Source: Hwanghaeella grinnelliae
Lineage (GTDB): Bacteria; Pseudomonadota; Alphaproteobacteria; UBA8366; Aestuariispiraceae
Direction of reading: 5' to 3'
Assembly (NCBI RefSeq): GCF_004005845.1
Contig: NZ_SADE01000004.1
Span: forward strand, 372,001-436,000
Length of the DNA: 64,000 nt
Part shown: piece by piece, positions 16,043-24,005 of the stretch
Layout of the letters: the number at the start of each line of letters is the position of its first letter
Position numbering within the stretch: the stretch's first letter is position 1
Notes under the pieces: model-generated
What the model was told of the DNA's origin: nothing
What the model saw: the letters and a program-made list of their open reading frames with translations, nothing else
Database searches by the model: none
Made by a program: the position numbers and the translations under genes

Positions 16043-16546
16043 GTTTCAAGAGCAGCGACAATGCCTCGGACATCGGTTCGTATCAGTCTATCAAAACAGC
16101 AATTGAACTGTTGCACTAAGAAGACGCCCGACAACTTCATGGCCGACATGTTCGAGCGATCGATGACCCTTATGGGCCCAATCTGGTGTCCAGATTGCGG
16201 ACATCTAGACATACCCACACCATCTTGCGATTGGCAAATGCATTGTGAATTTGGGAATGCAACTGACGTCGCAATATTAAGACAAGGGGCAACACTCCAA
16301 TGGCTGGATGCGAGTACAGCATTTAGTTTCATTCTCCAGGGCAACTTCGATCTGCATCTCGATCTGCGCGTACAAGAACTGGACCCCAATATTGTAGCCA
16401 CGCATTTCGAAGGACATTCGGTTCTTGTATAATTTGCGCACTTGAAGTTGCGCTGGCTAACGCGGAGCACGGTCGCTGGCCTTTTAATCTCGGCTGCGCT
16501 GCCTCAGGTGCGCTACTCCTCCAACCCCATACGCTCATCTATGAGA
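16043..16546. other. About 500 bases with no supported gene
   Basis: Reading frames exist on both strands, including a Cys-rich plus-strand frame ending at 16432 (motif WCPDCGH). None has a convincing ribosome-binding site, codon pattern or recognised family. It may be decayed coding DNA. No tRNA-like structure or repeat array was seen here. Confidence 0.4.
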
Positions 16547-16611
16547 GTACCCGTCCGGTGAACCCGCCCGCCAACGATACTCGCGGTAGGGCGGGTTCAC
16601 CGGACGGGTAC
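16547..16611. repeat. 23-bp perfect inverted repeat just before a start codon
   Basis: Arms 16547-16569 and 16589-16611 are exact reverse complements over 23 bases, separated by 19 bases. The right arm runs into GTTTTT and then, 9 bases on, the ATG of the ribbon-helix-helix gene. As RNA it would form a very stable hairpin plus U-run, like a terminator or attenuator. As DNA it could be an operator, a recombination site or a transfer-origin hairpin. Confidence 0.8.
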
Positions 16612-16619
16612 GTTTTTCT

Positions 16620-17180
16620 ATGCCTAAAGCCCCTAAAAAGAGGCGTGCCAAGTATGCCCCTCGAGGTGGAAGACGTATTCAGGTGACACTGTCAGAGGAC
16701 CTTCTTGGATCCGTCACGGAGGCAGCTGAGATCGCGAGTGTCACTCAGTCACACTATATCGCCCGTCGGCTGCAAGATGCGTTTGATCGCGACCAGCGCC
16801 CTGGCGATTTGAATGTCGACCATTTGCTCAAGGGCATAGAAGCTCTTTTTGAAAAGTACTTGGGGGGTGAGGTCTGTGGTCGAAGAAAGAGCGGTGGTTG
16901 GAGGCGAATGGACCAGACCGACCAATCCGAGCTGACTATGGACATTCTTACGGCAATGTCAGGTCTGCAAGTTCAGGTGTCTCGGTTAGCAGAGTCAGTT
17001 CAGGATTTGGCCCTTGCGCAATCTCAACTCCAGCTTGAGCTTCGACCTGCTCATGCTCGTACGGCGAAAGGGCTTCCTCCCATTTCAGGGCAGAATGCTA
17101 GGTCAGTTTCCACTCAACAAAAGTCAGGTCCGGAGCATTCGCGCACCGAGCCTGAACCGAGTTTCAAACCATCTTTCTGA
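16620..17180 (+). CDS. Ribbon-helix-helix DNA-binding protein
   Basis: A 186-residue protein with a very basic N-terminus (PKAPKKRRAKYAPRGGRR). Residues ~19-55 then fit the ribbon-helix-helix pattern: a short strand RIQVTLSEDL, then two helices LGSVTEAAEIA and TQSHYIARRLQDAF. Residues ~100-145 are helical, with coiled-coil character, and the tail is Ser/Pro/Gln-rich and probably unstructured. Such proteins act as plasmid regulators or relaxosome accessory factors (MobC/TraY-like). The perfect 23-bp palindrome immediately upstream could be its target. No ribosome-binding site stands out between the hairpin and the ATG. No relaxase was found in the window. Confidence 0.6.
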   Translation: MPKAPKKRRAKYAPRGGRRIQVTLSEDLLGSVTEAAEIASVTQSHYIARRLQDAFDRDQRPGDLNVDHLLKGIEALFEKYLGGEVCGRRKSGGWRRMDQTDQSELTMDILTAMSGLQVQVSRLAESVQDLALAQSQLQLELRPAHARTAKGLPPISGQNARSVSTQQKSGPEHSRTEPEPSFKPSF

Positions 17181-17369
17181 GTCTTTCCAATTTGTAACGT
17201 TGTCCCTCAAGTGTGGTGATCCTCTCGCCCACGGGGACTGTCGTCCGGCACCGACAGTGCAGCTTCATCGCTTTGGATCTGCGCAACGCTCTGCATTCTC
17301 CGGCAATCATTCAGAGTGCTTTAGAAACCTTGCGAGAGTGTTTGCTCGCCTTGGCTCTGACAAACCTGA

Positions 17370-17678
17370 CTATTCATTGTTCCGTTGTCCAGGTGGGTGT
17401 CGAAATCTGACTCCTTCACCGGCACTATCAGGTCCGATGAATATTATGCCGGCCTCTTCCAACGCCGTTTGAACAGCTTGCAAATTCTTAGCTGAAGCGG
17501 ATGGAACACCTTTGGCTAGTTCCATCCGCCTGATGGTCGCAACCCCCAGACCACTCTGTTTCGCTAACGCATCAGCAGAGAGTTTTAGCAGGGTGCGTGC
17601 TGCTCGAATTTGATCAGATGTAATCATATTATTATCACAAACGATATCAATGATCTTTCCTTTGAGGTTCGCTGCCAT
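17370..17678 (-). CDS. XRE-family transcriptional regulator
   Basis: A 102-residue regulator. Residues ~24-75 form a helix-turn-helix (IRAARTLLKLSADALAKQSG, then GVATIRRMELAKG), followed by SAKNLQAVQTALEEAGIIFIG, an ending common in small alphaproteobacterial XRE regulators. No clear ribosome-binding site precedes the first ATG. An internal Met (residue 18) would still leave the whole DNA-binding domain. It diverges from the 17744 gene across a short region with an inverted repeat, so it probably controls both genes. Confidence 0.8.
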   Translation of the reverse strand: MAANLKGKIIDIVCDNNMITSDQIRAARTLLKLSADALAKQSGLGVATIRRMELAKGVPSASAKNLQAVQTALEEAGIIFIGPDSAGEGVRFRHPPGQRNNE

Positions 17679-17694
17679 ATATATGTGATATGGA

Positions 17695-17714
17695 CGTTAT
17701 CAATATCGATAACG
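17695..17714. promoter_or_regulatory. Candidate operator between divergent genes
   Basis: CGTTATC and GATAACG are inverted around AATATC, midway between the XRE regulator start and the plus-strand start at 17744. The 65-base AT-rich gap must hold both promoters, so a repressor bound here would silence both directions. Repeat seen directly; regulation inferred. Confidence 0.5.
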
Positions 17715-17743
17715 AATTGTCGTAAGTTTGGAAAGGTCATTTA

Positions 17744-18271
17744 ATGAAATCAAGCCAAAAAATCCATCCCCAGTTGGCGAGCAAAAGTACCCATGCCGTC
17801 GCTTTCTCCGCTGACATTCCTACGGTTCCCGCAGCCAGTGTTATCCGCGAGAACCCCGAACGACAATTGCGCGTCGCCCTCACCAGCACCCTTGGCGGCG
17901 GCCGCCGCGGTCGGTCGGAATGTGCTTTGCCGGCGATTGCGATCCGTGAAGGCTCGATCGAAGTCGAGGACGTTATGGTGGGATATCGTCCGTCCGTGCC
18001 GTCTGATGTTCTTCACGAACTCGTCGATGAACCGGTCTGGGGGCAGGAGAGTGATGAGCACCGCCGGCTGAAACTGCACGCCCGCTTGCTGGCGTTGGCG
18101 ATCGACCCCTCTTCGGATCTCGAGCCGGAGGCTTGCCTGGGACAGATGCCGTCCGCGAAGCGCGTGGACTTGCTCGCTATCTCGGGAAGCGGGGCCCTGA
18201 CCGCGTATGAATGTGGAGCATCGATGGGCGCAAGATCTGCCGTCTCTTCGATGACGGTGTCGTGCGGATAA
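17744..18271 (+). CDS. Hypothetical protein, 5' part of a probable frameshifted gene
   Basis: A 175-residue frame with AAAGGT upstream of its ATG. The sense-looking sequence runs to about residue 156 (KRVDLLAISGSGALTAYE). After that the frame reads as low-quality Ser/Ala sequence and stops. At the same point the +1 frame continues with well-formed protein sequence (next entry). This looks like one gene of about 230 residues broken by a single-base indel, although two overlapping genes are possible. No domain recognised. It is the first gene of the plus-strand series leading to the FtsH-like gene. Confidence 0.5.
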   Translation: MKSSQKIHPQLASKSTHAVAFSADIPTVPAASVIRENPERQLRVALTSTLGGGRRGRSECALPAIAIREGSIEVEDVMVGYRPSVPSDVLHELVDEPVWGQESDEHRRLKLHARLLALAIDPSSDLEPEACLGQMPSAKRVDLLAISGSGALTAYECGASMGARSAVSSMTVSCG

Positions 18272-18435
18272 TCGTTCTCCCGTTCGCTGGCCTAAACGAC
18301 CCGCTCTTCATGCGCGGCTGGTGCTTCAGTCTTAAGGGGACATCCCCAATCGCGCCGGTATCGCCGGACAGCGTCAGGACCGCCTGGCGCACTCTTCAAG
18401 ACAATCTCGCGGGCTTCCCCGTTCCGACCCGTTAA
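18211..18435 (+). CDS. Hypothetical protein, 3' part of the same probable frameshifted gene
   Basis: A 74-residue frame opening at ATG inside the end of the previous gene and reading IDGRKICRLFDDGVVRIIVL. It begins where the previous frame loses sense and has no ribosome-binding site of its own. It ends 17 bases before the next gene, which has a strong GGAG site. No domain recognised. If the site is not a true frameshift, coupled translation of a small protein is the alternative. Confidence 0.45.
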   Translation: MWSIDGRKICRLFDDGVVRIIVLPFAGLNDPLFMRGWCFSLKGTSPIAPVSPDSVRTAWRTLQDNLAGFPVPTR

Positions 18436-18452
18436 ACTGAGGAGAAGAGCTT

Positions 18453-19010
18453 ATGATTTGTTCCATTGATCGTCCCGTAACCGTTGCTGATCTCATGGAA
18501 TTGGGGCAGCAGCGTGGTTGGCCAAACAACGACCTCTCATATTGGATCGGGCGAAGGCCTAAGGATTGCGCAAACTACGTGCAGGACGACAGAACCCATC
18601 CTGGCGCCCTTGTAGATCACGACGTCGCGCTCGTGGTTCGGTGGCTGGACCGGTTTCCAAGCTCAATGATGCCTCAGACAGGAGTGACTCCGGGCGACAT
18701 GCTGCTGCGCCTCCGTCGTCACCTGCCCGGTAAGAGGATGAGCGCCGACTGGTTTGCCACGGCCTTGGGGCGTCACCCTTCCATTGGGTCGCGATGGTGC
18801 CGAACCAAAGCGCTTCCCCACCCAACGGTTCGCAGGGCAATTGCCCTGATCGATGATCCCGACCCTGAGGTGCTCTGCGCCAATTGGAATACATGGTGCG
18901 AACACGCAGTCCTGGAAGCCGAACTCCGGGGGACGCCGGACCTTCGGGCCTCACTCCAGTGGAATGCATGCCGGTTCCCAGGCGCCGAGCAGGTGGGTGA
19001 GGCCGCATAA
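18453..19010 (+). CDS. Hypothetical protein, 185 residues
   Basis: Starts at ATG behind a good GGAGAAGAG site. Sequence is Trp- and Arg-rich with helical stretches: VADLMELGQQRGW, VALVVRWLDRF, ADWFATALGRHPSIGSRWC. The central part resembles a divergent helix-turn-helix, but too weakly to name. No signal peptide or membrane segment. It lies between the frameshifted gene and the FtsH-like protease gene, on the same strand, probably in one transcript of element-specific genes. Confidence 0.6.
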   Translation: MICSIDRPVTVADLMELGQQRGWPNNDLSYWIGRRPKDCANYVQDDRTHPGALVDHDVALVVRWLDRFPSSMMPQTGVTPGDMLLRLRRHLPGKRMSADWFATALGRHPSIGSRWCRTKALPHPTVRRAIALIDDPDPEVLCANWNTWCEHAVLEAELRGTPDLRASLQWNACRFPGAEQVGEAA

Positions 19011-19158
19011 CAGTCCCAAGGGAACCAAGTTCCCCTCGAGGCGGACTGAACGCGCACAACCAGCAACCCTACAGAGATGAAACCCTGCCAACGGAACGGC
19101 GCCACAGGCCGGCTCCGAACGGGCGAGGAGTCTCTGAAACAAGACAGGAATCATGCCC

Positions 19159-21261
19159 ATGACCCACACGACAGAAACCTTGCCTGCGATCGATAACGTC
19201 GATCCGGAGATCGCCAATGACCTTGGTTACGATCAGGTCGACCCTCTCGACGAGCCGCCCGGCGAAGAACCGTTCCAGCGGAAACTGCAGCGGTACAAGC
19301 TGCGCATTCTGCGGAGGCTCTTGTCTCATGCCGCGGGCGAACAGGCCCTTTCCGAAATCGTTGCGGCTAAAGGAGCCTGCGTCCTGGTCGTCCTGCCGCG
19401 CGAGTGGACGGAGCAGTATGAGGCCGGTATCAGTTGGCTGCTTCACCCCGACCGAACTCAGGATGATATCGCCAAACTTACGGCCAACGCCCGGTACTAC
19501 TCGTCTTCCAGGCTGATCAAGGACGACCAGGAGACTGTCGACCGTATCGCCGAAACGATCGAACAGGCCGCTCGCAACGGACGTGTAGCCTTCAAGGTCC
19601 ATAAGGGAACGATTGATGAGGTGCCTTCCTATCTGAAAGCGATTTTCCGGTATCAACTGGTCCTGACGCCATTCATCCCGGATGTCCTGGAGGACGTCCT
19701 CGAAGACCTCACGGGTTCGGAAAAGCCGTCCGGTCTGGGATGGCCCGATCTCAAATACGTAACGCCGGATCATATTGCGATGGCCGCGGCGACAGCGGCG
19801 GACCCATGGGAAATCTCCGATTTTCTTCGGGCCGCCGGAGAAGCCGGGGAGAAGCGCTTCCGGGAATTGATCGAGGATCTTCTCAGGTCTCGGCGTCGTG
19901 GGGCAAAGGCGGGGCCTGAGCCGATCTATCCAACCTTGCGGCTGGAAACCTTGCACGGCATGGACGAGGCGCGTGCCTGGGCCGAAGACCTGATCGAGGA
20001 TCTCACCGCCTACAAGGCGGGTGACCTTCCATGGTCTCAGGTAGACCGAGGCGCTTTGGTCCATGGTCAGCCGGGGGTGGGGAAGACGATCTTCGCCCAG
20101 GCGCTTGCCGGCAGCGCAGGGTTGCCGCTCATTCTCGGCTCGGTCATGCGGTGGCAGTCAGCAGGGAAAGGGTATCTCGGTGACTGCCTTCAGGCCATGC
20201 GTGCCTGCTTCCAGCAGGCCATCGACCATGCGCCCAGTATTCTCTTCATTGATGAGGTCGATGGTTTCGTCGACAGGGACAGCCTGAACGGGAACGGGCA
20301 CGAATACTGGCGCCAGGTGACGAATGCGCTTCTCGAGCTTCTCTATGGCGTTGAGGGTAGGGAAGGCGTCGTTGTAGTCGGCGCTTGCAACAACCCGGCA
20401 AAGGTAGACCCCGCGATCATCCGTTCCGGCCGTCTCGACAGATCGGTCGAAATCCCCTTGCCGGACACGGAAGCACTTAAGGGCATCCTGCGCTATCACC
20501 TCGGCAATGAACTGGACGGCGAAAACTTGACGCCAATCGCGCGGATGTCGCAGGGCTCGACCGGGGCTGACGTTGAGCGCTGGGTGAGGGGGGCTCGGCG
20601 GCGAGCAAGAAAGGAGAAGCGCCCTGTAGCGATCGAAGACCTTCGCGCAGAGACAGGCCCTGTCCTTCCCGACTACGTCCTCAAGAACCGTGAGGTCACG
20701 GCGGTTCACGAGATCGGGCATGCAATCCTCTACGAACTGGCCTGGCCGGGCATCGTGGAAGAGGTGCGCCTGCTCGACCGGCCTGTGAACGGCGCCTGGG
20801 GATGGACGAAGCTGAAAACGAAGGTTCCGATGATGACGCGGGATGACGTCGAAATGAATCTTGTCTGCCTGCTCGGCGGCCGGGCCGCTGAAGTGTTGTT
20901 CTTAGGAGAGCAAATGTCTGGCTCTGGATTGGGTGGGCACAGCGATCTGGGACGGGCTGCGATCGCAGCTGCGCTTGGAGAGATCGAATTCGATGAGAAA
21001 CACCGTTTCGTGCATTTGGCATGCGCATCGCCCGAAATGATCAGCGAGAGGCTGACAAGAGATGGGCGCCTACATGAGTTGGTTCAGGAAAAACTGATTG
21101 TAGCAATGGAGACGGCGCAACGGGATTTGCAGATGTGCAGCGAACAATTTCAGGTCTTAGAGAAGACGTTGCTTGATCTTGGGCGTTTGGACGGGGCCAA
21201 TTTTGTTGTTTTAACGAACAGCTCACCCGAGAGAGCTTTGCATACAAGGGTACCCTGCTGA
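19159..21261 (+). CDS. Soluble FtsH-like AAA+ zinc metalloprotease
   Basis: A 700-residue protein (start set by AGGA 9 bases upstream; an ATG six bases earlier is too close). Residues ~1-250 are a helical N-terminal domain with no membrane span. The AAA+ module follows: Walker A GQPGVGKT (303-310), Walker B ILFIDE (361-366) and an arginine-finger region IIRSGRLDR. The C-terminal M41-type peptidase has the zinc motif HEIGH (517-521) and a GHSDLG Asp (D596) in the position of the third ligand. FtsH proper is membrane-anchored; this one has lost the anchor and gained a different N-terminal domain, so its substrates must differ. It is next to, but transcribed separately from, the Zorya operon. 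Role inferred: ATP-driven proteolysis in element maintenance, regulation or defence. Confidence 0.85.
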   Translation: MTHTTETLPAIDNVDPEIANDLGYDQVDPLDEPPGEEPFQRKLQRYKLRILRRLLSHAAGEQALSEIVAAKGACVLVVLPREWTEQYEAGISWLLHPDRTQDDIAKLTANARYYSSSRLIKDDQETVDRIAETIEQAARNGRVAFKVHKGTIDEVPSYLKAIFRYQLVLTPFIPDVLEDVLEDLTGSEKPSGLGWPDLKYVTPDHIAMAAATAADPWEISDFLRAAGEAGEKRFRELIEDLLRSRRRGAKAGPEPIYPTLRLETLHGMDEARAWAEDLIEDLTAYKAGDLPWSQVDRGALVHGQPGVGKTIFAQALAGSAGLPLILGSVMRWQSAGKGYLGDCLQAMRACFQQAIDHAPSILFIDEVDGFVDRDSLNGNGHEYWRQVTNALLELLYGVEGREGVVVVGACNNPAKVDPAIIRSGRLDRSVEIPLPDTEALKGILRYHLGNELDGENLTPIARMSQGSTGADVERWVRGARRRARKEKRPVAIEDLRAETGPVLPDYVLKNREVTAVHEIGHAILYELAWPGIVEEVRLLDRPVNGAWGWTKLKTKVPMMTRDDVEMNLVCLLGGRAAEVLFLGEQMSGSGLGGHSDLGRAAIAAALGEIEFDEKHRFVHLACASPEMISERLTRDGRLHELVQEKLIVAMETAQRDLQMCSEQFQVLEKTLLDLGRLDGANFVVLTNSSPERALHTRVPC

Positions 21262-21274
21262 TTTAGCGATGATG

Positions 21275-21302
21275 TTGAGAAAATCCACTAATGAGGGATA
21301 CT
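21275..21302 (+). promoter_or_regulatory. Candidate sigma-70 promoter for the Zorya operon
   Basis: TTGAGA (five of six -35 consensus bases) and GATACT (four of six -10 bases) are separated by 16 bases, in the gap before zorA. Transcription would start near 21309, giving about 75 bases of leader before the small upstream reading frame. Confidence 0.45.
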
Positions 21303-21382
21303 TTGATGTTCGTAAGTGGTCACACGGATCATGGCCGAATGATTGGTGGGCCGAACGTCGATTTTGGGGAGAACCATAGAAA

Positions 21383-21433
21383 ATGACCAAACAAAGTCAG
21401 ACTGCAATTAATTGCCTGCGTCCAACGCCATGA
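21383..21433 (+). CDS. 16-codon leader ORF coupled to zorA
   Basis: An ATG with GGGGAG 11 bases upstream opens MTKQSQTAINCLRPTP. Its TGA overlaps the zorA ATG in an ATGA junction. zorA has no ribosome-binding site of its own at that ATG, so ribosomes finishing the leader would restart on zorA. This is a layout for translational coupling. It is also compatible with leader-dependent control. Confidence 0.45.
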   Translation: MTKQSQTAINCLRPTP

Positions 21434-22923
21434 CAATTGGGGAATTTTCTGTTGTCGTCGGCGATGAAGCTGGACGGCTTATACTGGCTCTAGCGAACTT
21501 AATTGTCGCGGACCATTGGCCAGGCCTGATCAGCGTACTGTTTCTTGCCGCAGCCGCGTTTGTTGGCGGCCTCATTTGGTATCAATCGAGAGCATACGCC
21601 GTTGCGTATTCAAGAGCGCGTTCCTCAATCGTAACGTCGCGGAAGAGCCTGCAGAATCTCGACTTAACAGATATTGAAGCACGGCTGAATGCCGAGAAGA
21701 GTGGAGCAGCAAGAAAACTTGCAAACGCATTCAAGGAGTTCCGAGAAACTCTCGTGGTGGTTGGTCGAGGTGATTCTACTGAGATACGCAATTCAATCAG
21801 GCCATCGGCATTCCTGAACGCGGATGAACTAGGCTTCTCATTGAAGGCTTATCGATTCTTTCCCGGGGTATTTGTTTCGTTCGGTCTGTTCCTGACGTTC
21901 TTAGGACTTGTAGCAGTACTTTCGTCTACGGCAGACATATTGCCTGACGGACAGAGTGCCGACCAGTCTGCCACAATGAATGCTTTGCGCGTTCTGCTCG
22001 CGAAAGCGTCTGCGAAGTTCACAATCTCGCTGACTGGATTGCTCTGCTCTATCGCGTTGAACATTTGGCTGCGAAGCCGAGTTCATCGAATCGAGAAAGA
22101 AGCGGACGCGCTTGCAGTAGAACTCGAACGCCACATCGACTTCATCAGCCTTGAAGGTCTCGCCGAACAGCAACTCCGAGCGGTCAAAGATCAAACAGCA
22201 GATATGAAGGCGCTCATAACCGAAATGACCGTGAAATTGTCCGAACCGCTCAACAAGGTTTCGGAGAGTTCAATGGAGAACATCGGTGTGTTGGTAAAGG
22301 AATTAGGCAAAGACCTGACATCGGGACTCGGCAAATCACTTGAGTCGGTCTCTGGCAGGATTGACGCCGCTGCGACCGCACTTGGATCAGTTGGCGCCAG
22401 CTTGGAACAAGCCGCGCAACACTTTGACACCTCATTGAAAGAGTCGACGAGTTCGTTGGATGCATCTGTCCGCCGACTTGAAGAGGTTTCCCAACAGTTA
22501 ACAGTGGCGGGCCAAACGGTCAGCGAAGCAACGCCAGCGGTTCTGGAGTCCATCAAGGAAACGAACGCTCATAGCCTCAAGGTCGCGGAAGGGGCGGCGA
22601 CGATGGTCAATGCCGCAAAGTCGACCATTGCTGAGGAAAGGGAAACCGTCACCCAAGCAATGAATACCATCCAAGAACTGATCAGGTCTTTTGAGAGCCG
22701 CGCTGCTGCCTATGACGGACAACTTGAGAAGGCGTTTCAAACCTATCAGGCTGAGGTCGCGAAAACTATCGACCGACTAGAATTGCATGGAGACGGGGTC
22801 CAAGAGCGCTTCGCCGAGGCGCTCGGCATTCTTCAAACCGTGATTGAGAATGCGAAGCCCTTTGAGCCTGAAAGTGGAACGCAAGCAAGTGGTTTGAACG
22901 CGTCTAGTGAGGCCACGGAGTGA
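21430..22923 (+). CDS. zorA: Zorya ZorA, MotA/ExbB-like membrane motor protein
   Basis: A 497-residue protein, using the ATG coupled to the leader ORF (a TTG 18 bases earlier is the alternative). It has a membrane span near residues 27-48, then a cytoplasmic stretch, then two more spans (~138-165 and ~195-215) in the MotA/TolQ/ExbB arrangement. The last ~260 residues form a long helical, Ala/Glu/Ser-rich tail. In type I Zorya, ZorA and ZorB make a proton-driven membrane motor with a long cytoplasmic tail, thought to sense phage attack and recruit the effectors. The GTGA junction with zorB and the gene order zorA-zorB-zorC-zorD support the call. Confidence 0.93.
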   Translation: MTIGEFSVVVGDEAGRLILALANLIVADHWPGLISVLFLAAAAFVGGLIWYQSRAYAVAYSRARSSIVTSRKSLQNLDLTDIEARLNAEKSGAARKLANAFKEFRETLVVVGRGDSTEIRNSIRPSAFLNADELGFSLKAYRFFPGVFVSFGLFLTFLGLVAVLSSTADILPDGQSADQSATMNALRVLLAKASAKFTISLTGLLCSIALNIWLRSRVHRIEKEADALAVELERHIDFISLEGLAEQQLRAVKDQTADMKALITEMTVKLSEPLNKVSESSMENIGVLVKELGKDLTSGLGKSLESVSGRIDAAATALGSVGASLEQAAQHFDTSLKESTSSLDASVRRLEEVSQQLTVAGQTVSEATPAVLESIKETNAHSLKVAEGAATMVNAAKSTIAEERETVTQAMNTIQELIRSFESRAAAYDGQLEKAFQTYQAEVAKTIDRLELHGDGVQERFAEALGILQTVIENAKPFEPESGTQASGLNASSEATE

Positions 22924-24005
22924 GACATCCGTTTCGACGCCAACGTGTGGAAGAGGAAGAAGAGTCCGTCTTCATATCGATGACGGACATGACTGTTGGG
23001 TTCCTGTTCATTGTCATCATCCTTCTGGCCTTTTTCGCTACCCAGATTACGCCGGAAGATTCGGTCCCCAAACGGCTTCTGGACGAAAGGGACGACCAAA
23101 TCGCCGTCCTCCAGCAGCGCTTGCTGCTTTTCAAGGATCTGATTGATCAGGTCGATCAGGATGCCATTGGCAGCATTCAACAGCGAATTCTGGAGCTCAA
23201 ACGCGAAAAGCGTGAAGCACTCGAGAAACTGCATCAACGGGACGCTATTCTTGCGCTTTTGCGCGAGGAACTGGGGGCCGGTCCGAAAGACGACCTTCAT
23301 CGCAAAGTTCTCGAGCTGCGGGCAGAAATCGATCGTTTGCACGAGTTGTTGCGCGAGAGTGATACGGAGAATCCCATTGCCCGTTACAATACCCTTGCTG
23401 CTGTCGATTTGGCTGCTTTGCTGTCGCGCGTTCGCACGCGGGTCAAGAAGCTCGATGAGCAGATCGATATCCAGATCTCACGTAAACAGGATGCCTTGCA
23501 GTTCAGGGGGGACGGTTTGTTCGCCCATGCTAGTGACGAGCCCTCCAGTGCTGGGCGCGAAAAGATGCGTCGGATAGCAGAGGTTTTGGGCGAAGAGATT
23601 GGGTGTTTTACCGTTGGCAGCAGCGCCATGAATGAAGTTTGCAATCCAAACGCGGTGGCGATCGACGCAATACAGATTGAAGGGCATACCGATAGCGACG
23701 GCGCAGATGTTTACAACATGGGGCTTGGCGCTCGCCGGGGTGCATCGATCTATTCGGTCATGCTGTCGGAGCATCCGAGTCTACTCGATTTCCATAATAT
23801 CCAGGGACAGCCTGTTCTGTCCGTAGCGAGTTATGGTGAAGGGCGTCCAATTGCCGATGAGGATTTGGAAGGCGGCAAGGACGCTAATCGCCGAATAGAC
23901 ATTCGATTCATCATGTTCGCTCCGGTCCGGGAGGAGGACATTCCGCTCAGTGTCGGTGATCTTGTGCGAGTCCGAGACCTGTTAGCAGGGAGGACAGCAC
24001 GGTGA
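22920..24005 (+). CDS. zorB: Zorya ZorB, MotB/OmpA-like stator protein
   Basis: A 361-residue partner of ZorA starting at GTG in the zorA stop. A short cytoplasmic N-terminus with an acidic cluster is followed by one membrane span (~18-42) carrying the MotB-type Asp (D23, in SMTDMTVG), a long helical periplasmic linker and a C-terminal OmpA-like peptidoglycan-binding domain: IEGHTDSDG (~253-261), then GARRGASIY and NRRIDIRF. The Asp is the expected proton-carrying residue. The domain should fix the complex to the cell wall. It also ends in a GTGA overlap with zorC. Confidence 0.95.
   Translation: MRHPFRRQRVEEEEESVFISMTDMTVGFLFIVIILLAFFATQITPEDSVPKRLLDERDDQIAVLQQRLLLFKDLIDQVDQDAIGSIQQRILELKREKREALEKLHQRDAILALLREELGAGPKDDLHRKVLELRAEIDRLHELLRESDTENPIARYNTLAAVDLAALLSRVRTRVKKLDEQIDIQISRKQDALQFRGDGLFAHASDEPSSAGREKMRRIAEVLGEEIGCFTVGSSAMNEVCNPNAVAIDAIQIEGHTDSDGADVYNMGLGARRGASIYSVMLSEHPSLLDFHNIQGQPVLSVASYGEGRPIADEDLEGGKDANRRIDIRFIMFAPVREEDIPLSVGDLVRVRDLLAGRTAR

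Noticed and set aside
15797-16432. 211-residue plus-strand frame with CPDCGH
   Set aside because: No ribosome-binding site, crosses the nuclease gene's start antisense, and no family match.
16009-16470. Cys/Arg-rich 153-residue minus-strand frame
   Set aside because: Composition typical of a shadow frame; no start signal.
19069-20064. 331-residue minus-strand frame
   Set aside because: Antisense to the FtsH-like gene, whose motifs are clear.
21412-21429. TTG start for zorA
   Set aside because: The ATG at 21430 overlaps the leader stop and gives a coherent coupled start; the TTG has no ribosome-binding site.
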